DNA of 52,035 bases from Hydrogenophaga sp. (GTDB lineage Bacteria > Pseudomonadota > Gammaproteobacteria > Burkholderiales > Burkholderiaceae_C), in NCBI RefSeq assembly GCF_019264445.1, contig NZ_JAHVAB010000015.1, positions 1 to 52,035 of the forward strand, read 5' to 3'. Every line of letters starts with the position of its first letter. Positions within the stretch are counted from its first letter, which is position 1. The notes below the pieces were generated by a model. That model was not told the DNA's origin, searched no databases, and was given only the letters and a program-made list of their open reading frames with translations. The position numbers and the translations under genes were made by a program. This document shows positions 34,549-43,081 of this stretch, piece by piece.

Positions 34549-35769
34549 ATGGGATCGATCGTGGAGCGCGCCCTGTTGCCTTGGGCACAACGCATGCGGA
34601 CGCGGGTGAACCTGCCCGTGCGCCTGAGCTGGGGTGAGGACGGGGCTTCCTCGCTGGCGCTGGGTGAGTTCGAGCAGCCGCGGGTCGAGATCCGTGTGCG
34701 CGACCTGTCGGCGCTGCCGCTGTTGATCGACCCGGGCCTGGACACGCTGGGCCAGGCCTATGTGGAAGGGCTGATCGACGTGGAGGGCACCATGGCGGAC
34801 ATCCTGGCCGTGGCGCACCGCCTGGCCGAGACCGCCGAGCCTGAAGCGGGCCTGCTCGGGCGCCTGCGCCGGCGCTTCTCGCACACGCGGGAGAGTGACA
34901 GCGAAGCCATCCAGTACCACTACGACGTGTCCAACGAGTTCTACGCCCAGTGGCTCGACGAGCGCATGGTGTATTCGTGTGGCTACTTCGAACACGGCAA
35001 CGAAACCCTGGCCGAGGCCCAGGTCAGGAAGATCGACCACATCCTGACCAAGATCCAGCTGCAGCCCGGCCAGCGGCTGCTTGACGTAGGCTGCGGCTGG
35101 GGCGCGCTGGTGCTGCGCGCCGCGCAGAAGTTCGGCGCGCGATGCGTGGGCGTGACCTTGTCGAAAAACCAGCACGCGCTGGCGTGCGAGCGGGTCAAGG
35201 CCGCTGGCCTGGAAGACCGCATCGAGATCCGCCTGCAGGACTACCGCGACGTGAGCGACGGGCCGTTCGACCGCATCACCAGCGTGGGCATGTTCGAGCA
35301 CGTCGGCATTGACCATCTGGCGGCCTACTTCGGCCACATGCGCGCGCTGCTCAAGCCCGATGGCTGGGCCATGAACCACGGCATCACCAGCACCGACGCG
35401 TTTGACGGCGAAACCCGCCACGGTGGCGGCGCGTTCATTGACCGCTATGTGTTCCCGCAGGGCGAGCTGCCGCACATCGGCACGGTGCTGCGCACCATGC
35501 AGGAAGGCGGGCTGGAAGCGTTTGACGTGGAAAGCCTGCGCCGCCACTACATGCGCACCACGCAACTCTGGAGCGAAGCGTTCGAAGCCCACACCGACCG
35601 CATCCGGCCGCTGGTGGACCCGAAGACGTGGCGCATCTGGCGCATCTACCTGGCGGGCTGTGCCTGGGCCTTCGAGCACGACGAGGTGTCGATCTACCAG
35701 GTGATCTGCCGACCCGCAGGCCTGGGCGCGCAGGGGCTGCCGTGGTCGCGGCGGTACATCTACGGTTGA
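34549..35769 (+). CDS. Cyclopropane-fatty-acyl-phospholipid synthase family methyltransferase
   Basis: The 406-residue enzyme has the CFA-synthase layout: an N-terminal lipid-binding part (about 1-115), then a SAM methyltransferase domain. It shows IQYHYDVSNEFYAQWLDERMVYSCGYF, the SAM loop LDVGCGWGAL at 178-187, VTLSKNQHALA and SVGMFEHVG. The family adds a methylene bridge to unsaturated phospholipid acyl chains, using SAM, to make membranes more stress-resistant. E. coli Cfa has 382 residues. I leave the symbol empty because relatives with other lipid substrates look alike. ATG 34549 has GGAGG at 34537-34541. Confidence 0.87.
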   Translation: MGSIVERALLPWAQRMRTRVNLPVRLSWGEDGASSLALGEFEQPRVEIRVRDLSALPLLIDPGLDTLGQAYVEGLIDVEGTMADILAVAHRLAETAEPEAGLLGRLRRRFSHTRESDSEAIQYHYDVSNEFYAQWLDERMVYSCGYFEHGNETLAEAQVRKIDHILTKIQLQPGQRLLDVGCGWGALVLRAAQKFGARCVGVTLSKNQHALACERVKAAGLEDRIEIRLQDYRDVSDGPFDRITSVGMFEHVGIDHLAAYFGHMRALLKPDGWAMNHGITSTDAFDGETRHGGGAFIDRYVFPQGELPHIGTVLRTMQEGGLEAFDVESLRRHYMRTTQLWSEAFEAHTDRIRPLVDPKTWRIWRIYLAGCAWAFEHDEVSIYQVICRPAGLGAQGLPWSRRYIYG

Positions 35770-35809
35770 GGCCTGCGGCGCAGGCGGAGCGCGGGCTTAA
35801 GATGCGCGC

Positions 35810-36652
35810 ATGCCCGCCCCCACCCGCTTCTGGTCCGAGCTCTCCACCGCCGATTTCGCCACGCTGGACACCGCACGCGCCATCGCCGTGCTGCCCGTGG
35901 CTGCCATCGAGCAGCATGGCCCGCACCTGCCGCTCTCGGTCGACACGGACATCGTCAACGGGGTGGCGCAAGCCGCCGTGCCGCACATTGCCGCCGATCT
36001 GCCCGTGCTCTTCCTGCCCACGCAGGCCGTGGGTTTCAGCCCTGAGCACACCCGCTTTGGCGGCACGCTCACCCTCAAGATCGAGACCCTGCTGCGCGTC
36101 TGGACCGAGCTGGCCGAATGCGTGGCCGCCAGCGGTGTGAAGAAGCTCGTGCTGTTCAACGCGCACGGCGGTCAGGTGGGTGCGCTCGACCTCGTGGCGC
36201 GCGACCTGCGCGCGCGCCTGGGCATGCTGGTCTACAGCGTGAACTGGTTTCACCTGCCGCTGCGCGATGCCCAGGGCAACGACCTCAACGCGATGTTCAG
36301 TGCCGAAGAGCACCGCTTCGGTATCCACGGCGGCGAGATCGAAACCTCGCTGATGCTGGCCCTGGCGCCCGAGCGCGTGCGCATGGCGCAGGCTGCCTCA
36401 TTTCGCTCCACGGCCCAGGACCGCGCGCAGCAGTTTCCCATTCTGGGCAACGGCAAGAGCGCCAAGCTGGCCTGGCAGATGCAGGACTACAACGTGCAGG
36501 GCGCGGTGGGCAACGCCAGCGCCGCCACCGCCGACAAGGGCCGCGCGGTGCTCGAAGCGGCCGGCCGTTCGCTGGCGCAGTTGTTCAGCGAGATCGACCA
36601 GCTCCCGCCCGACACCCTCACCGGGCACACCGCTTTCCCACGCCAGGGCTGA
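35810..36652 (+). CDS. Creatininase family amidohydrolase
   Basis: The 280-residue protein belongs to the creatininase family. Metal ligands are visible in AIEQHGPHLPLSVDTD (E34, H36, D45 region), FNAHGGQVG, and EIETSLML. Family members hydrolyse creatinine, or act in formamide and cofactor pathways. The context gives no sign of creatine metabolism, so the substrate is unknown. It lies 40 bases after the methyltransferase gene and may be co-transcribed. It ends 22 bases before the converging phosphatase gene. ATG 35810 is the first start giving the family N terminus. Confidence 0.82.
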   Translation: MPAPTRFWSELSTADFATLDTARAIAVLPVAAIEQHGPHLPLSVDTDIVNGVAQAAVPHIAADLPVLFLPTQAVGFSPEHTRFGGTLTLKIETLLRVWTELAECVAASGVKKLVLFNAHGGQVGALDLVARDLRARLGMLVYSVNWFHLPLRDAQGNDLNAMFSAEEHRFGIHGGEIETSLMLALAPERVRMAQAASFRSTAQDRAQQFPILGNGKSAKLAWQMQDYNVQGAVGNASAATADKGRAVLEAAGRSLAQLFSEIDQLPPDTLTGHTAFPRQG

Positions 36653-36674
36653 CCCGCCTGCTGCCGCGTGCGCG

Positions 36675-37358
36675 TCACGCGTACGTGACCCACTCGCGAA
36701 AGTCGGCGCGGTCCAGGTGCGGCAGCGTGTTGTAGCTCAGCAGCGAATGGCGTTTGGGGTTGAACTGGAACTCCGTCACCGCGCTGTTGCGGATGCGCAG
36801 GTTCAGTTCGATGGTGGCCTCCGGGCTCAGGCCCAGCACGTGGCCCACGGCAGTGGAGATCGGCCCGCCGCTGGAGACGAGCAGCACGTTCTGGCCATGG
36901 TGGTGGGCGCGCACGTGGTCGAGCGCGCTGGTGATCCCCCGCACGAACTCGTTGTAGCTCGGCATGCCTTGCGGGCTCACCGTGCCCGCCATCCACTGGG
37001 TGAGGCCATCGCGCAGCAGCCGGAAGTGATGGCGGTAGAGCTCGGGGGCTTCTTCGGCGTTGCGCGGCTTCTGCAGCGGGTGGGGGTGAATGGCGCGGAT
37101 CACGGCTTCGCTGTCGTACTCGTTGAGGCCCGGCCAGGCCAGGGGCTCATGCGCGAAGCCCGCACCTTCGGCAATGCCCGCCCAGGTCTGTTGATGCCGG
37201 CGCAGCGTGCCCGTGATCACCGCGTCGAACACCATGCCGCGCTCGGCCCAGTAGCGGCCCAGCTGCACGCTCTGCCGCTGGCCCATCTCGCTGAGCTGGT
37301 CGTAGTCGTCCGCACCAAACGAGGCCTGGCCGTGGCGCACAAGGTAGAGGGTTCCCAT
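36675..37358 (-). CDS. Histidine phosphatase superfamily protein with a missing second His
   Basis: The 227-residue protein starts MGTLYLVRHGQASFGADDYDQLSEMG, with the RHG phosphate pocket and catalytic histidine H9, and TGTLRRHQQT containing the third arginine. The usual second histidine in the VSHGG loop is replaced: the sequence reads LLVSSGGPISTAVG. The frame is intact and the fold looks complete, so activity may be lost or changed. Alternative upstream ATGs (37367, 37379) add a few residues only. It converges on the creatininase gene. Confidence 0.8.
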   Translation of the reverse strand: MGTLYLVRHGQASFGADDYDQLSEMGQRQSVQLGRYWAERGMVFDAVITGTLRRHQQTWAGIAEGAGFAHEPLAWPGLNEYDSEAVIRAIHPHPLQKPRNAEEAPELYRHHFRLLRDGLTQWMAGTVSPQGMPSYNEFVRGITSALDHVRAHHHGQNVLLVSSGGPISTAVGHVLGLSPEATIELNLRIRNSAVTEFQFNPKRHSLLSYNTLPHLDRADFREWVTYA

Positions 37359-37569
37359 GGGCGGCATTCTGTGGCGCACGCGGGTCGACTTTTGTCCCGG
37401 CAGCGACTGCGTGGCGCGGGGCAGTCGCGCAGGTGTCTGTGAGCGAAGGTGCGCGATTCGTGACGGAATGCGGAGGCTGGAACTCGCTGGGCTTTGCGGT
37501 CCTTTTTGCGGCCTAGGCGGCGGCGCCCCTGTGCTTCAATCATTGGCATGTGCGTCTCTCACCGTGCCT

Positions 37570-39897
37570 ATGCCTTTTGACATGCCCACCCTGCTCGCGC
37601 TGCGGGTGGGCTTTCACACGCTGGTTGCCCTGGCCTTTTTTGCGCAGATGAGGCGCTACCCCACCATTGGTGGGCCGGGCTGGTGGGCGCTCTCCGCGCT
37701 GGCGGCCATCGTGGGTTCGATCGGGTTCTGGTTCCGGGACAGCTGGCCCGATGCCGTCACCTACGGCGTGGGCAACGCATCGCTGTGCATCGCGCCCATG
37801 CTGGCCTGGCTGGGCCTGCGCAGCCACCTGCATTTTTCCCTGCCGCTGCGCCGTGCGGCGCTGGCCGCGCTGGCCATGCTGTTGATCCAGGTGCTCAGCG
37901 TTTCGGTATGGGACCTCCCGCTGGTGCGCCAGGGCCTGTTTGCGTTGTCGGTGCTGGTGACGATGGGCCTGGGTTACCGCGACCTGACGCGCGCCGATCC
38001 GCAGCGCCGGGTGCCCGAGATACAGGCCCTCAAGCTGCTGACCGCGGTCGAGTTTCTGGCCATGGTCGGTTTTGTGGCGGCGGCACCGGTGGCCGGGCTG
38101 CCCTTGCCACAGGTGGCTGCCGCCACCATGTTCTTCTTCCTGCTCTCCGGGCTGCTGCGCGTGGTGCTGTTCGGTGCGCTCGTGACCTACCAGCTGCGCC
38201 TGGAGGGCGATCGCGCGCGCCAGGGTTTGCAGATTCGCGAGGCCGATTCGCGCGCCTTGATCGACAACCTCAGCGCCGGTGTGGTCGTGTACCGGCCCAA
38301 CCACACGATCTCCAGCATCAACAGCGCGGCCCGCCGCTTCTTTGGCTGGAGCGAAGGCGGCGCGAATTCGGCCCTGCCCGAGCCGACGGGCCCGGGCTGG
38401 CAGATGCTGCGCGAAGACGGGCAGCCCATGCGCCTGCACGACATGCCCTTCGAGCGCGTGCTGGCCACCGGCCTGCCGGTGAAAAACGTGGTGGTGGGCG
38501 TGCCCGTGGGCGATGGCGACGATGTGCGCTGGGCGGTGTGCAACGCGTACCCCGAGAACAACGCCCAGGGCGGCCTGCGCCATGTGGTGCTCACCTTCAT
38601 CGACATCACCTCGCTCAAGGTCGCGCAGAGCGAGCAGAAGGCGCTGCAGGCGCAGCTCTCGCAGTCGCAGAAGATGGAAGCGCTGGGCACGCTGGCGGGC
38701 GGTGTGGCGCACGACTTCAACAACATCCTGGCGGCCATCCTGGGCAACGCCGATCTGGCCCGGCAAGACCTCTCCCGCGAAGCGCCTGCGCGCGAGAGCC
38801 TGCACGAAATCAGCACCGCTGCGCGCCGCGGGCGCGAGCTGGTGCGGCAGATTCTGGCCTTCAGCCGCCAGCAGCCCGCCGAGCGCACCCGCGTCGATGT
38901 GGGTGCCATCCTGGCCGAGACCTGCGGGCTCATGCGCGCGGCCACGCCACCGCAGGTGCAATTGCTGTACGACCGCCACCCGGAGACGCCCGACATCCTG
39001 GCCGACGCCACCCAGCTCGGACAGGTGCTCATCAATCTGTGCACCAACGCCATCCACGCGCTCGAGGGGCGCTCCGGCCGCGTCGAGTGCCATGTCGACG
39101 GCTTGCCCGGCAACGACCCGCGCCTGCCTGCGGACATGGCCCGGGCGTGCGCCAAAGGCGGCGTGGACGCCGTTCGCCTGCGCGTGAGCGACAACGGCTG
39201 CGGCATGACCGAGGCGGTGCGCAGCCGCATTTTTGAACCCTTTTTCACCACCCGCGTGGTGGGCCGGGGCACGGGCCTGGGCCTGCCGGTGGTGCTGGGC
39301 ATCGTGCAGGTGCACGGTGGCACGATCGAAGTGGAGAGCGAGCCCGGGCAGGGCACCACGTTCACGCTGTACTTTCCGGCGGCGCCCAAGGGAGCGGCGT
39401 GGTCGTCTCATGGCAGTGGTGTTGGACAGACCTCTGGCGATCCCGTCACAATGGCCCCTCGCCCGCCCGACGGCCCCGAGACCGACCCAATGGAGAGCCC
39501 ACCCATGGCCGAAGCCCCGCCAGCGGACCCGCCCCACATCCTGTATCTCGACGACGACGACACCCTGGTGTTTCTGGTGCGCCGTCTGCTGGAGCGCCGC
39601 GGCTACCGTGTGACCGCCTTCACCGACCAGCAACAGGCCATCAAGGCCGTGAGCGAGGCACCGCAGCAGTACCACCTGCTGCTGACCGACTACAACATGC
39701 CGGGCATGTCGGGGTTGGACGTGGCGCGCGCGGTGCTGGCCATTGCCCCGGAGCTGCCGGTGGCCGTGGCCTCGGGCTACATCACCGACGAGCTGCAGAC
39801 CGAAGCCCGGGCGGCCGGTGTGCGCGAGGTGGTGTTCAAGACCGATGCGGTCGAGGCGTTCTGTGAGGTGGTGGCGCGCCTCGCACGCCCTGCCTGA
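37570..39897 (+). CDS. Membrane hybrid histidine kinase with C-terminal receiver
   Basis: The 775-residue protein has an N-terminal membrane region of about six to seven helices (residues about 5-215), a PAS domain (about 230-360), HisKA with H381 in GGVAHDFNNILAAILGN, an ATPase domain with NACT-like INLCTNAIHAL, SDNGCGM, and GRGTGLGLPVVLGIVQVHGG, and a C-terminal receiver (about 645-770) with D707 in LLTDYNMPGMSG. An NtrB-like HDFNN box links it to that class. No response regulator lies beside it. Its TGA abuts the stop of the converging lyase gene. I chose ATG 37570; GTG 37564 or ATG 37582 are alternatives. Confidence 0.88.
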   Translation: MPFDMPTLLALRVGFHTLVALAFFAQMRRYPTIGGPGWWALSALAAIVGSIGFWFRDSWPDAVTYGVGNASLCIAPMLAWLGLRSHLHFSLPLRRAALAALAMLLIQVLSVSVWDLPLVRQGLFALSVLVTMGLGYRDLTRADPQRRVPEIQALKLLTAVEFLAMVGFVAAAPVAGLPLPQVAAATMFFFLLSGLLRVVLFGALVTYQLRLEGDRARQGLQIREADSRALIDNLSAGVVVYRPNHTISSINSAARRFFGWSEGGANSALPEPTGPGWQMLREDGQPMRLHDMPFERVLATGLPVKNVVVGVPVGDGDDVRWAVCNAYPENNAQGGLRHVVLTFIDITSLKVAQSEQKALQAQLSQSQKMEALGTLAGGVAHDFNNILAAILGNADLARQDLSREAPARESLHEISTAARRGRELVRQILAFSRQQPAERTRVDVGAILAETCGLMRAATPPQVQLLYDRHPETPDILADATQLGQVLINLCTNAIHALEGRSGRVECHVDGLPGNDPRLPADMARACAKGGVDAVRLRVSDNGCGMTEAVRSRIFEPFFTTRVVGRGTGLGLPVVLGIVQVHGGTIEVESEPGQGTTFTLYFPAAPKGAAWSSHGSGVGQTSGDPVTMAPRPPDGPETDPMESPPMAEAPPADPPHILYLDDDDTLVFLVRRLLERRGYRVTAFTDQQQAIKAVSEAPQQYHLLLTDYNMPGMSGLDVARAVLAIAPELPVAVASGYITDELQTEARAAGVREVVFKTDAVEAFCEVVARLARPA

Positions 39898-40869
39898 TCA
39901 TCCCCGGCCGCCCAGCACGTCGGCCATCACGTCGCTGTCGACGTTGCCCCCGCACAGCGTGGTGCCCACCACCTGACCCTTCAACTGCTCACGCTCCTGC
40001 CAGGCGGCGGCAAAGCTGGCCGCTCCAGCCCCTTCGGCCACGTTGTGCGTGTCGGCAAACAGCAGGCGCATGGCATGCGCCACCTCGGCGTCGCTCACCT
40101 GCACGATGCGCTCCAGGTGCGGCATGAGCACCGCAAGCGCTTCGGCATCGGCGACGCGGCAGGCCATGCCGTCGGCCAGCACGGTGCTCACCGGCGCCTC
40201 CACCACGCGACCGGCGGCCCACGAATCGGCGTAGGTGGTGGCGTGGGCGCTGACCACGCCCACCAGGCGCACCCGGTGGCCCAGCGCCAGCTTGGCCGCG
40301 ATGGCCGAGCAAGCGCCCGAGCCCTGGCCGATGGGCACATAGACCACATCGAGCGCGGGCACGGCGCGGAAGAATTCCCACCAGTACGTGCTGACGCCGC
40401 GCAACAGGTCGAAGTGAAAACTCGGCACCATGTGCGCGCCGCGGTCGGCGGCGAGCTGCATCGCGTGCTCGCGGCTGGCCTGAAAGTCGTCGCCATGCTC
40501 GATGAGTGTGGCGCCCAGGGCGCGCATGGCCGCGTTCTTTTCCACCGAGTTGCCGCGCGGCACGACGATGGTGCAGGCCACGCCATGGGCGCGAGCCGCC
40601 CAGCCAATGCTCTGGCCATGGTTGCCGCGCGTGGCGCTGATCACTTCGCGCGGCAACTCGCCGCGCGCCTTGAGCTGGTCGAAGTAGGTCAGGCCGCCGC
40701 GGATCTTGAACGCGCCCACCGGGGTGTGGTTCTCGTGCTTGACCCAGCAGTCCGTGCCCAGCCGCGCGCTCAGCGTGGCCCAGCGGTACTGCGGCGTGGC
40801 CGCAAATTCGCGGTAGACCACCTGGGCGGCGGCTTCGATGTCTTGCAGGTGGGGCAGCGTGTGGTTCAT
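39898..40869 (-). CDS. PLP-dependent threonine/serine dehydratase-like lyase
   Basis: The 323-residue protein is a fold-type II PLP enzyme related to threonine dehydratase: K55 in VGAFKIRGG binds PLP, and TRGNHGQSIGWAA is the conserved GNHGQ block. It lacks the regulatory ACT domain of biosynthetic IlvA. The phosphate-binding glycine loop is GQGSGA (181-186) rather than the usual SGGGL, so it may belong to a subgroup with another amino-acid substrate. It is the last gene of the seven-gene operon and its ATG overlaps the VOC gene TGA (ATGA). Confidence 0.83.
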   Translation of the reverse strand: MNHTLPHLQDIEAAAQVVYREFAATPQYRWATLSARLGTDCWVKHENHTPVGAFKIRGGLTYFDQLKARGELPREVISATRGNHGQSIGWAARAHGVACTIVVPRGNSVEKNAAMRALGATLIEHGDDFQASREHAMQLAADRGAHMVPSFHFDLLRGVSTYWWEFFRAVPALDVVYVPIGQGSGACSAIAAKLALGHRVRLVGVVSAHATTYADSWAAGRVVEAPVSTVLADGMACRVADAEALAVLMPHLERIVQVSDAEVAHAMRLLFADTHNVAEGAGAASFAAAWQEREQLKGQVVGTTLCGGNVDSDVMADVLGGRG

Positions 40870-41561
40870 GGCGGTGACAACAGTGAAAAGCGCCCGCGCG
40901 CCGGGGTGTCGAGCTCGACGGCCAGCCCCGCCGGGCCATCGCTCACACCGATGTCGGGCAGGCCGATGGCTTGCAGCGCGGCGCGCAGGCCGGCCGCGCC
41001 GGGGTGGCGCAGGTGCAGGCGGCGCAGCACCGCGCCGCAGCCAGGCATGTGCGCGGTCGGGTGCGTGCCGTTCCACTGGATCAGCGTGGGCAGGGCGCCG
41101 TTGAACAAGCGTTGGCCGTCGTCGCGCACGCTGATGCGCCACTGCAGCAAGCCGTGCGCCGTCTGGCGCGAGGCGCTCACCACCGGGCCGCGCTGGATGC
41201 CGATGGCGCCCAGCGACGCAAGGGCGGTGTCGATGTCGGGCACGCGCGCGACCCAGTGCACCAGCTGCGGCCCGTCGCGGCGCAGCCGCTGCTGCAGCGC
41301 CGGCTCGTCCAGGTCGAACCAGCGGCGCTGGGTCGGCGGGCGCGTGGGCGTGGCTTTCGGGTCGATGGCGATCACCTCCAGGTAGGCCGCTGGAGCGTCC
41401 ACCGCGTCGAGGCGCAGCAGCCGGTTGTGCGTGCCAAACAGCGGGTGCTCCCCGCCCGCGCCCGGCGTGATGCCCAGCGTTCGTTCGCACCAGGCCACGC
41501 CCTCGTCGAGCGTGTGTGCGGCGACCACCAGGTGGTCGATGTGCGCGCGGGTGTCAGCCAC
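40866..41561 (-). CDS. VOC-fold (glyoxalase-like) protein
   Basis: The 231-residue protein starts MADTRAHIDHLVVAAHTLDEGVAWCERTLGITPGAGGEHPLFGTHNRLL, the style of the glyoxalase-like VOC family. The pattern HIDH...GEHP.FGTHN resembles the first metal-binding half; YLEVIAID follows. VOC proteins are isomerases, lyases, dioxygenases or binding proteins; the type cannot be told here. It overlaps the lyase gene by four bases and follows the PhzF-like gene by 15. Confidence 0.75.
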   Translation of the reverse strand: MADTRAHIDHLVVAAHTLDEGVAWCERTLGITPGAGGEHPLFGTHNRLLRLDAVDAPAAYLEVIAIDPKATPTRPPTQRRWFDLDEPALQQRLRRDGPQLVHWVARVPDIDTALASLGAIGIQRGPVVSASRQTAHGLLQWRISVRDDGQRLFNGALPTLIQWNGTHPTAHMPGCGAVLRRLHLRHPGAAGLRAALQAIGLPDIGVSDGPAGLAVELDTPARGRFSLLSPP

Positions 41562-41576
41562 GGCGCGCCGCCCGGG

Positions 41577-42431
41577 TCACAGCGTCACCTCGCCGGCGAT
41601 GCAGGTCACGCTGGCGCCGCCGACCCAGACCGTGCCGTCGGCATCGCGGTCGAGGTGCACGCGGCCCGCCCGGCCCATGGCGGCGCCCTGCGCGGCGATG
41701 TAGTTCGCTGGCGCCAGGCCCGCTCCCATCAGCCACTGCGCCACGGCCGCGTTGAGGCTGCCGGTGACCGGGTCTTCGCTGAGGCTTTGCAGGCCGGGGA
41801 AGAAGGCGCGCACCTCAAAAGCGGTGTCGGCGCCGGTGGCTTGCGGGCCCACCAGGCCGATATCCAGACCGGCCAGTGCCACGGGGTCGGGCCGCACCGA
41901 GAGCACCTGCTCGGCCGAGCGCAGCATCACCCCGCGCCAGCCCGGGCCGTTGTCGCACCAGGCATGCGCCACGATGTCGTTGCGCTCGATGCCCAGGCCT
42001 TGTGCGATCAGCGCCACGTCGGCGTCGTCCAGCGGCCCGCTGCGGCGCAGGGGTGGCGCGGCGAAAGCGAGGCGTTCGCCGTCGCGCCGGATGCGCACCA
42101 GGCCCACGCCACATTCCTGCACCACGTGCTGCCCGGCGCGGGGCTGGCCGCCCGCGGTCAGCCAGGCGTGGCAGGTGCCCAGCGTGGGGTGACCGGCGAA
42201 GGGCAGCTCGCGCCCCGGGCAGAAGATGCGCACGCGGTAGTCGGCACCGGCCGCGTGGCCTTCGGCGGTGGGCGGCAGCACGAAGGTGCATTCCGAGAGG
42301 TTCGTCCAGTCGGTGAAGTGCTGCATGGCCTCGGTGCTCAGGCCCGTGCCGTCGAGCACCACGGCCAACGGGTTGCCGAGGTACGGCGTGGCGGTGAACA
42401 CATCGACTTGTTGAAACGGGCGCGCGGTCAT
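41577..42431 (-). CDS. PhzF family isomerase-like protein
   Basis: The 284-residue protein is a PhzF-fold protein: FQQVDVFTATPYLGNPLAVV at the N terminus, the catalytic-type glutamate E47 in TNLSECTFVLPP, and RELPFAGHPTLGTCHAWL. The second half repeats the fold, ending with GSLNAAVAQWLMGAG and GRVHLD. PhzF itself isomerises a phenazine precursor, but there are no other phenazine genes here. Most members are uncharacterised isomerases or epimerases. It is fifth in the MocR-linked operon. Confidence 0.86.
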   Translation of the reverse strand: MTARPFQQVDVFTATPYLGNPLAVVLDGTGLSTEAMQHFTDWTNLSECTFVLPPTAEGHAAGADYRVRIFCPGRELPFAGHPTLGTCHAWLTAGGQPRAGQHVVQECGVGLVRIRRDGERLAFAAPPLRRSGPLDDADVALIAQGLGIERNDIVAHAWCDNGPGWRGVMLRSAEQVLSVRPDPVALAGLDIGLVGPQATGADTAFEVRAFFPGLQSLSEDPVTGSLNAAVAQWLMGAGLAPANYIAAQGAAMGRAGRVHLDRDADGTVWVGGASVTCIAGEVTL

Positions 42432-42449
42432 GGGGCTTTCTCCGGGGGT

Positions 42450-43076
42450 TCAGGACAGGGGCAGATCGAGCACGCCGCGGCTGGCGGGCAAGGCCAGCCA
42501 GCCGGCGTACCAGCGCTCCAGGTGCGGCCACGACGGGCGCGGCTGCGGCAGGCCCCACCAGCGGTGCACTTCGCAGGCGATGGGGATGTCGGCCATGGTG
42601 AGCGCGTCGCCCGCCATGAAGGGCTGGCGCGCGAGGTGCGCATCCAGCAGGGCGAACAAGGGCTCGGTGGCCGCCACCGACTGCGCGATCACCCCGGCGC
42701 TGCGTTGCTCCGCGGGTGTGCGGAACCATTGCCTGAAGGCGGCGCTGCCCGCCGGGTTGAGCGTGGTCTGCTGCCAGTCCATCCAGCGTTCGGCATTGAA
42801 GCGCTGCACCAGGTCGATGGGGTAGAGCGCGTGTGTGTCCGCGCCGTAGCGCGCGCTGAGGTATCGCACGATGGCGTTGCTCTCCCAGAGTGTGAAGTCA
42901 CCGTCTTGCAGCAGCGGCACCAGGCCGTTGGGATTGTTCGCGCGGTACTCGGGTGTGTTCACCACGCCGTGGGCGAGGCCAGCGTCGGTGCGCGGCAGCT
43001 CCAGGCCGAGCACCTGCGCGCACAGCACGACCTTGCGCACGTTGATCGAACTCAGACGGCCCCAGAGGTGCAGCAT
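42450..43076 (-). CDS. Glutathione S-transferase family protein
   Basis: The 208-residue protein has an N-terminal thioredoxin-fold GST domain (MLHLWGRLSSINVRKVVLCAQVLGLEL, with NPNGLVPLLQDGDFTLWESNAIVRYL including the cis-proline and the ES motif) and a C-terminal helical domain (about 88-208) with LTMADIPIAC. A serine in the first helix (S9/S10) is the probable glutathione-activating residue. It adds glutathione to electrophiles, or dehydrates or isomerises substrates. In the operon, it lies five bases after the aminotransferase and 18 before PhzF. Confidence 0.85.
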   Translation of the reverse strand: MLHLWGRLSSINVRKVVLCAQVLGLELPRTDAGLAHGVVNTPEYRANNPNGLVPLLQDGDFTLWESNAIVRYLSARYGADTHALYPIDLVQRFNAERWMDWQQTTLNPAGSAAFRQWFRTPAEQRSAGVIAQSVAATEPLFALLDAHLARQPFMAGDALTMADIPIACEVHRWWGLPQPRPSWPHLERWYAGWLALPASRGVLDLPLS

Positions 43077-43081
43077 GGTGT

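Noticed and set aside
35810..36652. Creatine or creatinine degradation pathway
   Set aside because: No creatinase, sarcosine oxidase or transporter gene accompanies this creatininase-family protein.
41577..42431. Phenazine biosynthesis locus
   Set aside because: Only a PhzF-family gene is present; no PhzA-E or PhzG genes lie nearby, and most PhzF-fold proteins have other roles.
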